Shown one piece after another: positions 1 to 7,038 of a stretch of DNA of 11,996 nt. Made by a program: the position numbers and the translations under genes. Every line of letters begins with the position of its first letter. The first letter of the stretch is position 1. A model generated the notes under the pieces. The model made no database searches, was not told where the DNA came from, and saw only the letters and a list, made by a program, of their open reading frames with translations. Origin of the DNA: Deltaproteobacteria bacterium (lineage in GTDB: Bacteria > Desulfobacterota > Desulfobulbia > Desulfobulbales > SURF-16); the NCBI GenBank assembly GCA_029939635.1, contig JAOZSN010000091.1:1-11996 (forward strand). The letters are read 5' to 3'.

Positions 1-80
1 AGAGAGATTGATGCAGCTTGGGCATTAAGTGCCCCACCTAGAATAAAACTTAAAGCCAATATAGAAATAGTCTTTTTCAT
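1..80 (-). CDS. Exported protein, N-terminal fragment (gene cut by window edge)
   Basis: Only the first 26 codons are visible. They encode a classical Sec signal peptide: basic start (MKKT), hydrophobic core (ISILALSFILGGAL) and an A-Q-A cleavage site followed by A-S-I-S. The sequence GAGG lies at 87-90 on the minus strand. Two adjacent ATGs follow; the one at 80 is preferred because it leaves 6 nt after GAGG, against 3 nt for the ATG at 83. The gene starts 52 bp after the stop of the dockerin-bearing gene upstream on the same strand, with no terminator visible, so the two may be co-transcribed. The mature protein lies outside the window and its function cannot be given. Confidence 0.75.
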   Translation of the reverse strand, partial: MKKTISILALSFILGGALNAQAASIS

Positions 81-135
81 CATTTTCCTCTTATATTTAA
101 CTAAAGTATTGTTGAATGTCATTCTATATGAAAAA

Positions 136-1050
136 TTAGTCTACCAGGCCACTTGGTCCAGGTGATTTGAAAAAATAAGATTTGAGGATCGCAAGATCTT
201 CAAAATCAACCCTGTTGTCCCCGTTTAAGTCCTGATCTGGGTTTGATGTCGTAAAGAAGACACTTTTAAGTTGGGCGAGGTCAGCAAAATCTGTCCGGTT
301 ATCTGCGTTGAAATCTGGATCGCAAATATTACCGTATCCATCACCATCCGTATCTCTCTGGTCAGCATTGGCAACCAAGGTACAGTTGTCGGCATTGTCC
401 GCAACACCATCACCATCGCTATCTATTGCAGTTGTCTCATAACTAACAGCCGCAAAGCTAACAGCCCCATCCAGATCTGCTCCGGAGCGATCGGCAAAAT
501 CAACGAACTTGACGTTTTGGACGAAATTTTCGCCGTCGGCATCTTCATGGCCGTGGGTTACTCCCAGGCCAAAAAGAGCAGCGGGGTCGGCTGGGCTGTC
601 ACTGGTGGTTCTGCTGAAAACTACGGTTCCTAGCAGCACACCCTCACCCTTTACACCGCTTTGTTCTGTTTCTGTTGAATCAATGCGGCCCAGCATAAAG
701 ACAATCTCACCGGTTACCGAGGTGTTTGGCTCTAGATAGCTGTAATTGCTGACCCCATCGCCGAAATACCAGACCGTCTCATTCTTGGTGGGATTTTTTA
801 CTCCCACACCGAGATCAGCCAGGGAAAGTTCTGCATCATTATAAAAGAGTTTTACCCCACTACTGAGCAGGGCATCACTATTGTCGTCGGCAACATCGGT
901 AATGTTGGCCAAAATCTCCACCGTCACCTGGCTGTCATCATAATCAGCGGTGGCATAAATTTGCACATCAGCAGCCATGGCAACCATTGATGGTACGACT
1001 AAAGATGCAGCAAGTAGGCTTGTGAGGCCATATTTAAGGATGGGTTTCAT
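136..1050 (-). CDS. Secreted cohesin-like protein with TSP3 repeats and a two-loop dockerin
   Basis: A 304-residue exported protein. The signal peptide is about residues 1-26 (ending VAMA before ADVQ). Residues 27-205 are a beta-rich domain whose opening (QVTVEILANITDV, then SSGVKLFYNDAELSL) resembles cohesin folds, a moderate-confidence call by eye. Residues 210-245 are thrombospondin type 3 Ca-binding repeats (DSDGDGVADNADNC and DTDGDGYGNICD). Residues 246-304 form a canonical dockerin type I pair, DFNADNRTDFADL and DLNGDNRVDFEDL, each followed by a helix (LKSVFF, LKSYFF). The start at 1050 was chosen because GGAG (1060-1063) sits 9 nt upstream; the ATG at 1059 abuts that GGAG and is unlikely. 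Dockerins bind cohesins in other systems, so having both suggests assembly with partners or itself. This is unlike the single-loop tag of the plus-strand genes. The leader holds alternative hairpins. Exact role unknown. Confidence 0.85.
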   Translation of the reverse strand: MKPILKYGLTSLLAASLVVPSMVAMAADVQIYATADYDDSQVTVEILANITDVADDNSDALLSSGVKLFYNDAELSLADLGVGVKNPTKNETVWYFGDGVSNYSYLEPNTSVTGEIVFMLGRIDSTETEQSGVKGEGVLLGTVVFSRTTSDSPADPAALFGLGVTHGHEDADGENFVQNVKFVDFADRSGADLDGAVSFAAVSYETTAIDSDGDGVADNADNCTLVANADQRDTDGDGYGNICDPDFNADNRTDFADLAQLKSVFFTTSNPDQDLNGDNRVDFEDLAILKSYFFKSPGPSGLVD

Positions 1051-1063
1051 AATTTTCATCTCC

Positions 1064-1154
1064 AAAAAAAATAGTTTGCCGGATAAACTACTGATAATAA
1101 GGATATTGTTTTTCCGGCAAACTTGTGCGCTTACCTGCATCGCCCGTGCCGGAA
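1064..1154 (-). promoter_or_regulatory. Leader with mutually exclusive hairpins upstream of the dockerin gene
   Basis: Read as minus-strand RNA, three arms occur in order: TTCCGGCA (1154-1147), an arm containing AGTTTGCCGGAA (1123-1112) and CCGGCAAACT (1082-1073). The middle arm can pair perfectly with the first (8 bp, 27-nt loop) or with the last (10 bp, 31-nt loop), but not both. The last arm is followed after 2 nt by eight U residues (1071-1064), and the GGAG ribosome binding site starts immediately after. This is the geometry of an attenuator, a riboswitch expression platform or a hairpin controlling ribosome access. The pairing is seen directly; a regulatory role is inferred. I do not recognise a known aptamer. 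Confidence 0.5.
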
Positions 1155-1607
1155 TCAAAAAATGTCAGGTCGTGAGTGTGCTTTTTATGTAAGCAGTTAA
1201 AATAATGTAAAATAAAACCAAATAAGCGGGGAATAGGAAAAAAACCTTCGAGGAAAACCGTTTAGGGTTGGCGTTTAGTTTTCCGATTCTTGGGAAAATA
1301 TCCTATTTTTCGGATTATCCTAGCCTGTTAATGGTCCTTGGGGTGGGTGGTGTTTGCTGGCCTGGATTTTCAATATTTAGGTTTGTATATCTAACAAAAT
1401 ATAGATTGGCAAGCTGTTTTTGCCTTTTTCGTAAGATGTTGAAAAAACAAACTATTCGGCTAGTCCAAATAGGCATAACGCCAATGGTGAGATTGGTGAT
1501 ATTGTGGTTATGGTGATTAATTTTGTTGGGTATTAGGGCTGGTATATTGCCAACGTGCCTGAGGCTACTAACCTGGTAATTGATCAAATTTTTCACGGAG
1601 TTTTTTC
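1155..1607. other. Divergent intergenic region, no gene seen
   Basis: An AT-rich gap between the minus-strand dockerin gene and the plus-strand cluster. It should hold promoters in both directions. Visible items are a 7-bp inverted repeat (GGAAAAC 1252-1258 with GTTTTCC 1278-1284) containing a direct repeat of CGTTTAG (1259-1265 and 1272-1278), and an extended -10-like element at 1540-1548. Short open frames here lack ribosome binding sites and have no recognisable composition. Confidence 0.6.
1540..1548 (+). promoter_or_regulatory. Possible extended -10 promoter element for the five-gene cluster
   Basis: TGG-TATATT matches an extended -10 box (TGn followed by five of six consensus bases). 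It lies about 60 bp upstream of the first start codon, giving a plausible 5' leader of about 50 nt. No good -35 hexamer is present at the normal spacing (T-rich sequence around 1520-1526). This is an inference from sequence only. Confidence 0.3.
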
Positions 1608-3335
1608 ATGCTGTCTGTTTCTCGATTTTTAATTGTTGCCATGATACTTTCCATTGCATTCCTTGCTGATCAGGTCTCTGCTGCCGAGGGTAATGAAAGA
1701 GTCATCTTCCTCCACCACTCCACTGGGCGTAATCTTTATAATGCCGGGGTGCCTGCCAGGTTTGCTGAGTATAACGAAGAACACGGCACCTCCTTTGCCA
1801 TCAGCGAGGTCAATTACCCCACCAATGGCTACCCGTGGAATAACTACCCCTATGATTACTGGAATCTCTGGGTGACGGTAGATGGGGAAAGTAATGAACG
1901 GCAGCCTGCCTGCCAACCCGGCAATCCCAATATGGAATGTCTGGATGGTCTGGCCAGCCAGTATAATGTCATCGTCTTTAAGCATTGTTATCCTGGCGCC
2001 GATGTTGGGGCAGAAAGTACACCCTCGGTCTCTTCGGCCCGGAAGACAGTGGAAAACTATAAGCGTCAATACCGGGCCTTGCGCGCCGAGTTTGCTAAAT
2101 ACCCTAACACTATATTCATCGCCTGGACCCTGGTGCCCCGCCGGGAGAGTGCAACAAATGAAGCAAATGCGGCCCGGGCTCGTGAGTTTGTTGATTGGGT
2201 GAGGGATGAGTGGCTGACCGAGGTAGAGGGGGAGACATACCCCAATATCCGGATCTTTGATTATTGGGGTCATGCAACCGGAGATGATAATTACCTAAGG
2301 GATGAGTATGAGAATGGCAGCAGCGACTCCCACCCTAACGCCCTGGCCAATAGCGAGATACATGGCCCCTTCAGTCAGGCAATTATTGACCATCTCAACT
2401 CCTTTAATGTTGAGCCTGATAATGAGCCACCATCTGTACCAACAGGCCTGACAGCCCAGGCTGTTTCTGAATTGGAGATTCGTCTGCAGTGGCAGGAGTC
2501 TACTGATAATCAGGTGATGGCCGGTTACATCGTTTATCGTGATGGCCAGGAGATTTCTCGGCCCAGAAGCAATGAGCTTTTATATAATGATGGTGGCCTG
2601 CAGGTTGAGACGAGCTACAGTTACACCATTGCCAGCCGTGATATGGCCGGTAATATTTCAGCGCATGCCGAAACCGTGCTGGCAACCACCTTGCCTGCTG
2701 GTTCCACCCCCATTGAGATTCCCGTTGTGGAGCTGGGAGATTTGTGGCGTTATTTTCCTGGCACAGTTGAACCACCCGCCAGCTGGCGCGATTTAGATTT
2801 TAATGATACCAGCTGGCTTGCCGGCCCTTCTGGCTTTGGTTACGGAGATAATGACGATGCCACTGTCCTGGATATGGCTGGTAATTATGTCAGTCTCTAT
2901 TGCCGGAAGAGCTTCACTGGAAATTTTGCCGTAGCCAGCGCCATGGCCCTGACCATTGATTATGATGATGGCTTTGTCGCCTATCTTAACGGTGTCGAGA
3001 TCGCCCGGGCCAATGTTAGCGGCGAGCCTGGTTTCAGTGAACCTGCCAGTGAAGGGCATGAGGCTGGAACTCCAGTGGTCTATGACCTAGCTGATCACCT
3101 TGACCTTATTAATAAGGGTGAAAATATTCTTGCGGTTCAGGGTCGCAATGGTGCGATCTCCAGTTCTGATTTTTCCCTGGCCCCTTCTTTGATTATTACC
3201 GGAATAGTAGAGCCTGCCTTTGTTGCAGATTCTGATGATGACCAGGATGTGGATGGTTATGACCTCTGGAATCAAAGCAGGCAAGGAATAAATGCAGAAG
3301 ATCTCGTCCTGCTGGCTGCCGGTTATGGCCTGTAG
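1608..3335 (+). CDS. Secreted SGNH-hydrolase-like protein with Fn3, galactose-binding-like domain and C-terminal EF-hand tag
   Basis: 575 residues. The signal peptide ends near A25 (DQVSA). Residues 30-265 look like an SGNH/GDSL-type esterase fold: the putative nucleophile Ser38 is in the strand-turn motif FLHHSTG, and the C-terminal block SDSHPN supplies Asp240 and His242, the usual D-x-H of SGNH enzymes. Residues 272-362 are a fibronectin type III domain (PPSVPTGL, then AGYIVYRDG, SYSYTIASRD). Residues 375-532 resemble a galactose-binding-like beta-sandwich (DFNDTSWLAGPSGFGYGD, then AYLNGVEIAR and GENILAVQG). Residues 541-575 are the shared tag, DSDDDQDVDGYDL, ending AAGYGL. GGAG (1597-1600) lies 7 nt before the ATG. 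First gene of the cluster. A surface or secreted esterase or carbohydrate-active role is plausible, but the substrate is unknown and catalysis is unproven. Confidence 0.85.
   Translation: MLSVSRFLIVAMILSIAFLADQVSAAEGNERVIFLHHSTGRNLYNAGVPARFAEYNEEHGTSFAISEVNYPTNGYPWNNYPYDYWNLWVTVDGESNERQPACQPGNPNMECLDGLASQYNVIVFKHCYPGADVGAESTPSVSSARKTVENYKRQYRALRAEFAKYPNTIFIAWTLVPRRESATNEANAARAREFVDWVRDEWLTEVEGETYPNIRIFDYWGHATGDDNYLRDEYENGSSDSHPNALANSEIHGPFSQAIIDHLNSFNVEPDNEPPSVPTGLTAQAVSELEIRLQWQESTDNQVMAGYIVYRDGQEISRPRSNELLYNDGGLQVETSYSYTIASRDMAGNISAHAETVLATTLPAGSTPIEIPVVELGDLWRYFPGTVEPPASWRDLDFNDTSWLAGPSGFGYGDNDDATVLDMAGNYVSLYCRKSFTGNFAVASAMALTIDYDDGFVAYLNGVEIARANVSGEPGFSEPASEGHEAGTPVVYDLADHLDLINKGENILAVQGRNGAISSSDFSLAPSLIITGIVEPAFVADSDDDQDVDGYDLWNQSRQGINAEDLVLLAAGYGL
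3228..3332 (+). repeat. C-terminal EF-hand tag, copy 1
   Basis: Codes for residues 541-575 of the SGNH-like protein. The loop DSDDDQDVDGYDL has Asp at positions 1, 3, 5, 7, 9 and 12. It then runs 22 residues to the end, AAGYGL, a divergent version of the F-A-x-x-F-G ending. The DNA word GATGTGGATGG at 3246 recurs in three of the other four copies. Confidence 0.8.
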
Positions 3336-3377
3336 TCTGTAAAGGTAGCTCTGAAAAAAAATAAAGGCTAAATCCTT

Positions 3378-5588
3378 ATGATAAGAAAATGTCTAGTTAT
3401 TGCTCTGACTCTGGTGGCGCTCCTTTTTTCTGTTGCCGCCCAGGCCCAGTTAACCGTCATTGGCACGGCCCAGCTACCAGGAGATGCAACCCGGTATAAT
3501 CTCATCTGGGATGATGATAATAATGGCAATTCTGTCATCTGGTTAGATTATACCCATGCCGTGGCCAGTCGAGCTGCATTGCAGGAGTGGGCTGCTGGTC
3601 TTGCTGCTGAGTTGATCTATGATATTAATGACAATTATCTTGTTGATTGGGGTACTACCTCCTGGCGTCTTCCCAGTACTGGCTCCACCTTCAGTACGGC
3701 CTATAATGATACCAGCTCAGAATTTGGCCACCTCTATTATGCCGAGTTGGGTCTACCCAGCTATAATGAAAATGGCGGGGGCCTGAGCGATGAACAATTA
3801 AACCAGATCCCCTTTTCGCATCTCATTGCCAGTTTCTACCGGGAAGAAAGTCTGGATCGAGAGGAAGGCTGGATTTACATCTCCCGTAATGGTCATCAGT
3901 ATAGATATGATGCTACCCGCAATGCCTATGGTATAGCCCTGCGTAATGGTTCAGTTACCACGAGTACGGGGACTATTTTCGGCACCCTTTTTACCGATGC
4001 CAGCAAGACCACCACCATAACAGCGGATGTCACGGTATATGCCTATCTTAATGATCCCTGTAACGGGGAATATTTAGGTAGTGTTGTTGCGGGTAGTGAT
4101 TCCTGGCCGACTGGTTACTTTAGTTTGGCTCATTTGCCAGAGGGTGAGATATATATCAGCACCACTGCCAATAGCTGGCATGATTACCTAGCCACCTATT
4201 ATGACACCATTGATGGAGCCCGGCGTTGCCAGGGTGCTGCCTCCCTTGATCTACCTGTCAATGGCTCTATTAATGGTATTGATATGGTGCTACCCTTGGC
4301 CGGTGAAATTAATGGCTCTGTCCTCTCTTTCAGCGCTGAGGAAATTGGTCATACTGCGCTCTATCCCTATTTTGGTCTCTACCCCCATGGTTACTGGATC
4401 CCCGAGGGGCAATACACCATTGCTGATGGCTCTTTTGAGCTGAGTGGTCTGCCTGCCGGTGATATAAGCCTGCTGGCCACTCCGCCTGTAGGTTTTGTTC
4501 CGGTCTGGTGGACAGCCGATGGCCTTGGCGTGACAGATGGTAATGCTGCAACCCTTATATCTATTGCCCCTGGTGACAGTGAAGGCCCCATTAATTTTAC
4601 CCTGCAGTTTTCTGGCGACATTAATAAGGACAGTGATGTGGATGGTCTTGATCTGGCCTTGTTGGTTGGCCAGTCCAAACCGCCAGTGGCCAGTGTGGTG
4701 GCCATGTTTGCCCTGGACTTTGCTACTGTGACCCCTGTGGTTTGTGGTTCAGGTGAGCATAATGGCGGTGATGGCACCTGTCAGCCCTTGGGTAGTTGTT
4801 CTTCGGGCTATGAACTTATTGGTGCTGAATGTAGTAAAAAGGTCAACGGGATGACCTTTCAAGGTTTGGACGGTGATAATGAGGGTTTTGTCACCTGGAA
4901 CAGTAATGGTGATGGGGTTGAACCAGAAAATTTTGGACATGATATCCCTGCTACCTACGCCCCCTGTTTTGCCGGGCCATTACCCGTCTCCTATGGCAAT
5001 GCCACCTATTATATATCATCCCCAGATTACCCTGGCCCTCCGCTTTCTGACGGCACGGCAATTAATGAACAATCTCTGGGGGCGGGCCATATTTCTCAGG
5101 CCATCCAGGGTTTTAGCCAAACCAAGGCTGCCTTGCAGGCTGGAGGGTTTGCTGAAAGTGATCTTCGTCTCAGCTATGGCCTGCTGAGCTTAGGCGCTGA
5201 CGTTGAAGGCCAGGATTGGTTTTTTGCTGGTAGTGTTGAGACCCGCTATTACAACGGCGCTGAGTTGGTCTTTACCCTGGCCGGAACCCCGCTTATAAAA
5301 GGGGCCATGCCAGAGTTAACGGTGACCATTAATTATGCCACCCCTCAGGATTGTTTTGACGATACCATCAATGCCAAAACCGCCCCTCTTGCCGCTAATA
5401 CCTTTGTCGATGTTTCTGGTACAGCTTCAACCGCAGTGCAGGTTGTGGCCCAGGCCTTATTGGCTGATCTTGCCCTGCTCTCGCCATTAAGCCTGGATAT
5501 GGCTGATATTACCCCAGACCCGGACGAGTTAGCTGCTGATGGTCGTTTTGGGCGGGCCTTTTATATTAATTCATTACATCTGCGTTAG
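3378..5588 (+). CDS. Secreted DUF1566-like protein with two regulatory-like modules, internal EF-hand tag and extra C-terminal domain
   Basis: 736 residues. The signal peptide ends AAQA (A23). Residues 36-190 resemble the DUF1566/Lcl-type domain common in exported proteins (YNLIWDDDNNG, VIWLDYTHA, WRLPSTG). Residues 198-308 and 309-412 are two carboxypeptidase-regulatory-like modules of the type repeated in the last two genes; the first keeps a cysteine pair (C228, C284), the second has lost it but keeps WW (377-378). Residues 414-449 are the shared tag (DINKDSDVDGLDL, then MFALDFA). Unlike its neighbours this is not the end: a four-cysteine segment follows (C456, C468, C474, C485), then about 250 residues I do not recognise, with DCFDD and ADITPDPDELAADG near the end. 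An AGG at 3364-3366 is a modest ribosome binding site. The gene starts 42 bp after its upstream neighbour. Function unknown. Confidence 0.85.
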   Translation: MIRKCLVIALTLVALLFSVAAQAQLTVIGTAQLPGDATRYNLIWDDDNNGNSVIWLDYTHAVASRAALQEWAAGLAAELIYDINDNYLVDWGTTSWRLPSTGSTFSTAYNDTSSEFGHLYYAELGLPSYNENGGGLSDEQLNQIPFSHLIASFYREESLDREEGWIYISRNGHQYRYDATRNAYGIALRNGSVTTSTGTIFGTLFTDASKTTTITADVTVYAYLNDPCNGEYLGSVVAGSDSWPTGYFSLAHLPEGEIYISTTANSWHDYLATYYDTIDGARRCQGAASLDLPVNGSINGIDMVLPLAGEINGSVLSFSAEEIGHTALYPYFGLYPHGYWIPEGQYTIADGSFELSGLPAGDISLLATPPVGFVPVWWTADGLGVTDGNAATLISIAPGDSEGPINFTLQFSGDINKDSDVDGLDLALLVGQSKPPVASVVAMFALDFATVTPVVCGSGEHNGGDGTCQPLGSCSSGYELIGAECSKKVNGMTFQGLDGDNEGFVTWNSNGDGVEPENFGHDIPATYAPCFAGPLPVSYGNATYYISSPDYPGPPLSDGTAINEQSLGAGHISQAIQGFSQTKAALQAGGFAESDLRLSYGLLSLGADVEGQDWFFAGSVETRYYNGAELVFTLAGTPLIKGAMPELTVTINYATPQDCFDDTINAKTAPLAANTFVDVSGTASTAVQVVAQALLADLALLSPLSLDMADITPDPDELAADGRFGRAFYINSLHLR
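4617..4724 (+). repeat. EF-hand tag, copy 2 (internal)
   Basis: Codes for residues 414-449 of the DUF1566-like protein. The loop DINKDSDVDGLDL carries D1, N3, D5, D7, D9 and D12 and is followed by a segment ending MFALDFA. The DNA word GATGTGGATGG occurs at 4635. It is the only copy not at a C-terminus. Confidence 0.8.
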
Positions 5589-5640
5589 TCCTGACTGCAG
5601 GGAGTATGGAAAAAATATTAACCGTTACGTGGTAAAATAA

Positions 5641-6948
5641 ATGAAAATAGTACGATACCTCATCGTGAGTCTTTTTTGTCTGGCAATTCATAACTCCACT
5701 GCCAGAGCAGGGGTTGTTGTGTATGACATGGGTGATTACACCGCCTTAAATGCTCTGACGATCCATAATTATGTCCAGGCTGATGATTTTAGCCTGACCA
5801 CAGATGCCATGATTTCAGGCATCCAGTTTTGGGCCTCATTTAGTTTTCACCCCAGCCAGGAGCAAACTGTACGCTACTATTTTTTCCATGATGTCGATGG
5901 CCATCCTGATTCTATTGCCCAGCCCATTGCCACAGGTATTGCCACAAAGCTTATGCGCACCCTGATTGCGGATGGCAAAGATTTGTATTCTTTTGCTCTG
6001 GCTGAAAATGTCCACCTTGAGGCTGGGGTAACGTATTGGCTGGGTCTGAAAATCGAAAATGAAAGTGGTAGTAGTGGTGGCTCCCCCTGGTGGAGTTTTT
6101 GCAAGTGGTCTGAAAGTGATGATTTTTTTAAACAAGATGACCCAAAACTGGCAAATTTTTTCGGCGCTGCTCCCCATTCCCTCAACCCGTCATCTGCTGA
6201 CCCGCAATGGCGGGAGTATACATCAGACGAGCATCTCATCTCCTCCCTGGCCTTCCGTTTATTGACCAGCACAGAAAATTTTGAATCAGCTGATTTTACG
6301 GTATTTCCCTGGTTTTCAACAACAGGCACTCGGTGGGATATTTCTGCCGAAAAACCCTTTGCTGGGCTCTACTCAGCCATATCACCCCTGTTAAATGACA
6401 ATCAACAAAGTTCCCTGGAGATACATGTCTATTCCGAGGGAGGGGAGGTGAGCTTTTGGTTTGCCCTGGAATCTACCCCTGGCGACAGTTTAGCCTTTTC
6501 TATTGATGGTGTTGTGCAGGATGAGTGGTCTGGCATCATTGATTATGCCCCGGCTGTCTACACCCTGGCTGCAGGTATGCACCATTTACAGTGGCAGTAC
6601 AGTAAAGATGATTCTGGGTTTACCGGGGCCGATAGGGCATGGTTGGACTTTATCACCTTACCGGAAATGGCTGATAATGATGAGGATGGCATGGCAGATG
6701 ACTGGGAAAACCAATATGGCTTTGACCCGGATGACAACGATGACGCCTGGGCTGATCCTGATAATGATGGCTTCATAAACCTGGTTGAATTTCGAGCCGC
6801 AACCAACCCAGTGGATGCTGCAAGTAAGGCCTTTTTTAATTTTGGTCTTGATCTAGACCGGGATGTGGATGGCCTTGATTTGGTTGAGTTTGTTGGCGCC
6901 TTTGCTGGTGGAGATCTGGCCGACTTTGCTAAGAGCTTTGGTAATTAA
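5641..6948 (+). CDS. Secreted beta-sandwich protein with TSP3-like repeat and C-terminal EF-hand tag
   Basis: 435 residues. The signal peptide ends TARA (A23). Residues 24-205 are a beta-rich domain (VYDMGDYTAL, QADDFSLTTDAMISGIQFW, GVTYWLGLKIEN) like jellyroll domains found in exported PEP-CTERM-type proteins. Residues 210-340 resemble a second lectin/concanavalin-like sandwich (FESADFTVFPW, GGEVSFWFALES, FSIDGVVQDEWSG, LQWQYSKDDSG). Residues 345-392 are thrombospondin type 3-like Ca-binding repeats (DNDEDGMADDWENQYGFDP and DPDNDGFINLVEF). The shared tag occupies 402-435 (LDLDRDVDGLDL, ending DFAKSFGN); the first loop Asp is replaced by Gly. The ribosome binding site is weak. The start lies 5 nt after a 9-codon open frame (5606-5635) preceded by AGGGAGT. 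Gap to the upstream gene is 52 bp. Role unknown; a glycan-binding or structural surface protein is plausible. Confidence 0.85.
   Translation: MKIVRYLIVSLFCLAIHNSTARAGVVVYDMGDYTALNALTIHNYVQADDFSLTTDAMISGIQFWASFSFHPSQEQTVRYYFFHDVDGHPDSIAQPIATGIATKLMRTLIADGKDLYSFALAENVHLEAGVTYWLGLKIENESGSSGGSPWWSFCKWSESDDFFKQDDPKLANFFGAAPHSLNPSSADPQWREYTSDEHLISSLAFRLLTSTENFESADFTVFPWFSTTGTRWDISAEKPFAGLYSAISPLLNDNQQSSLEIHVYSEGGEVSFWFALESTPGDSLAFSIDGVVQDEWSGIIDYAPAVYTLAAGMHHLQWQYSKDDSGFTGADRAWLDFITLPEMADNDEDGMADDWENQYGFDPDDNDDAWADPDNDGFINLVEFRAATNPVDAASKAFFNFGLDLDRDVDGLDLVEFVGAFAGGDLADFAKSFGN
6844..6945 (+). repeat. C-terminal EF-hand tag, copy 3
   Basis: Codes for residues 402-435. The loop GLDLDRDVDGLDL has Asp at 3, 5, 7, 9 and 12 but Gly at position 1. 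It ends LADFAKSFGN, the best match to the consensus ending. GATGTGGATGGCCTTGAT occurs at 6862, identical over 18 bases to the copy at 8680. Confidence 0.85.
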
Positions 6949-7038
6949 AATCCCTGTGCTAGGAAGTAGCAGCGAGTTTGCTGACGAAATAGCAAAGTTG
7001 GATTTTGTGGATTTTTTATAAATAAAAACGGACTTACA

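Noticed and set aside
1406..1423. Sigma-54-like TTGGCA...TTGC sequence
   Set aside because: The GG and GC doublets are 12 bases apart rather than the required 10.
1408..1429. Small hairpin GGCAA/TTGCC followed by TTTTT, like a terminator
   Set aside because: Only 5 bp, and no upstream plus-strand gene needs terminating here.
1268..1516. 82-codon plus-strand frame in the divergent gap
   Set aside because: TTG start without a properly spaced ribosome binding site, low-complexity hydrophobic translation with no domain; more likely untranslated leader or spacer.
1315..1596. 93-codon minus-strand frame in the divergent gap
   Set aside because: GTG start, no ribosome binding site, no recognisable protein features.
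1629..2273. Long minus-strand open frame opposite the SGNH-like gene
   Set aside because: No ribosome binding site or recognisable protein character; the plus frame has a signal peptide and coherent domains, so this is a shadow.
5606..5635. Nine-codon open frame just upstream of the third cluster gene
   Set aside because: The AGGGAGT before it is too close to the ATG, and nothing in the peptide suggests a function; it could couple translation, but evidence is too thin to call a gene.
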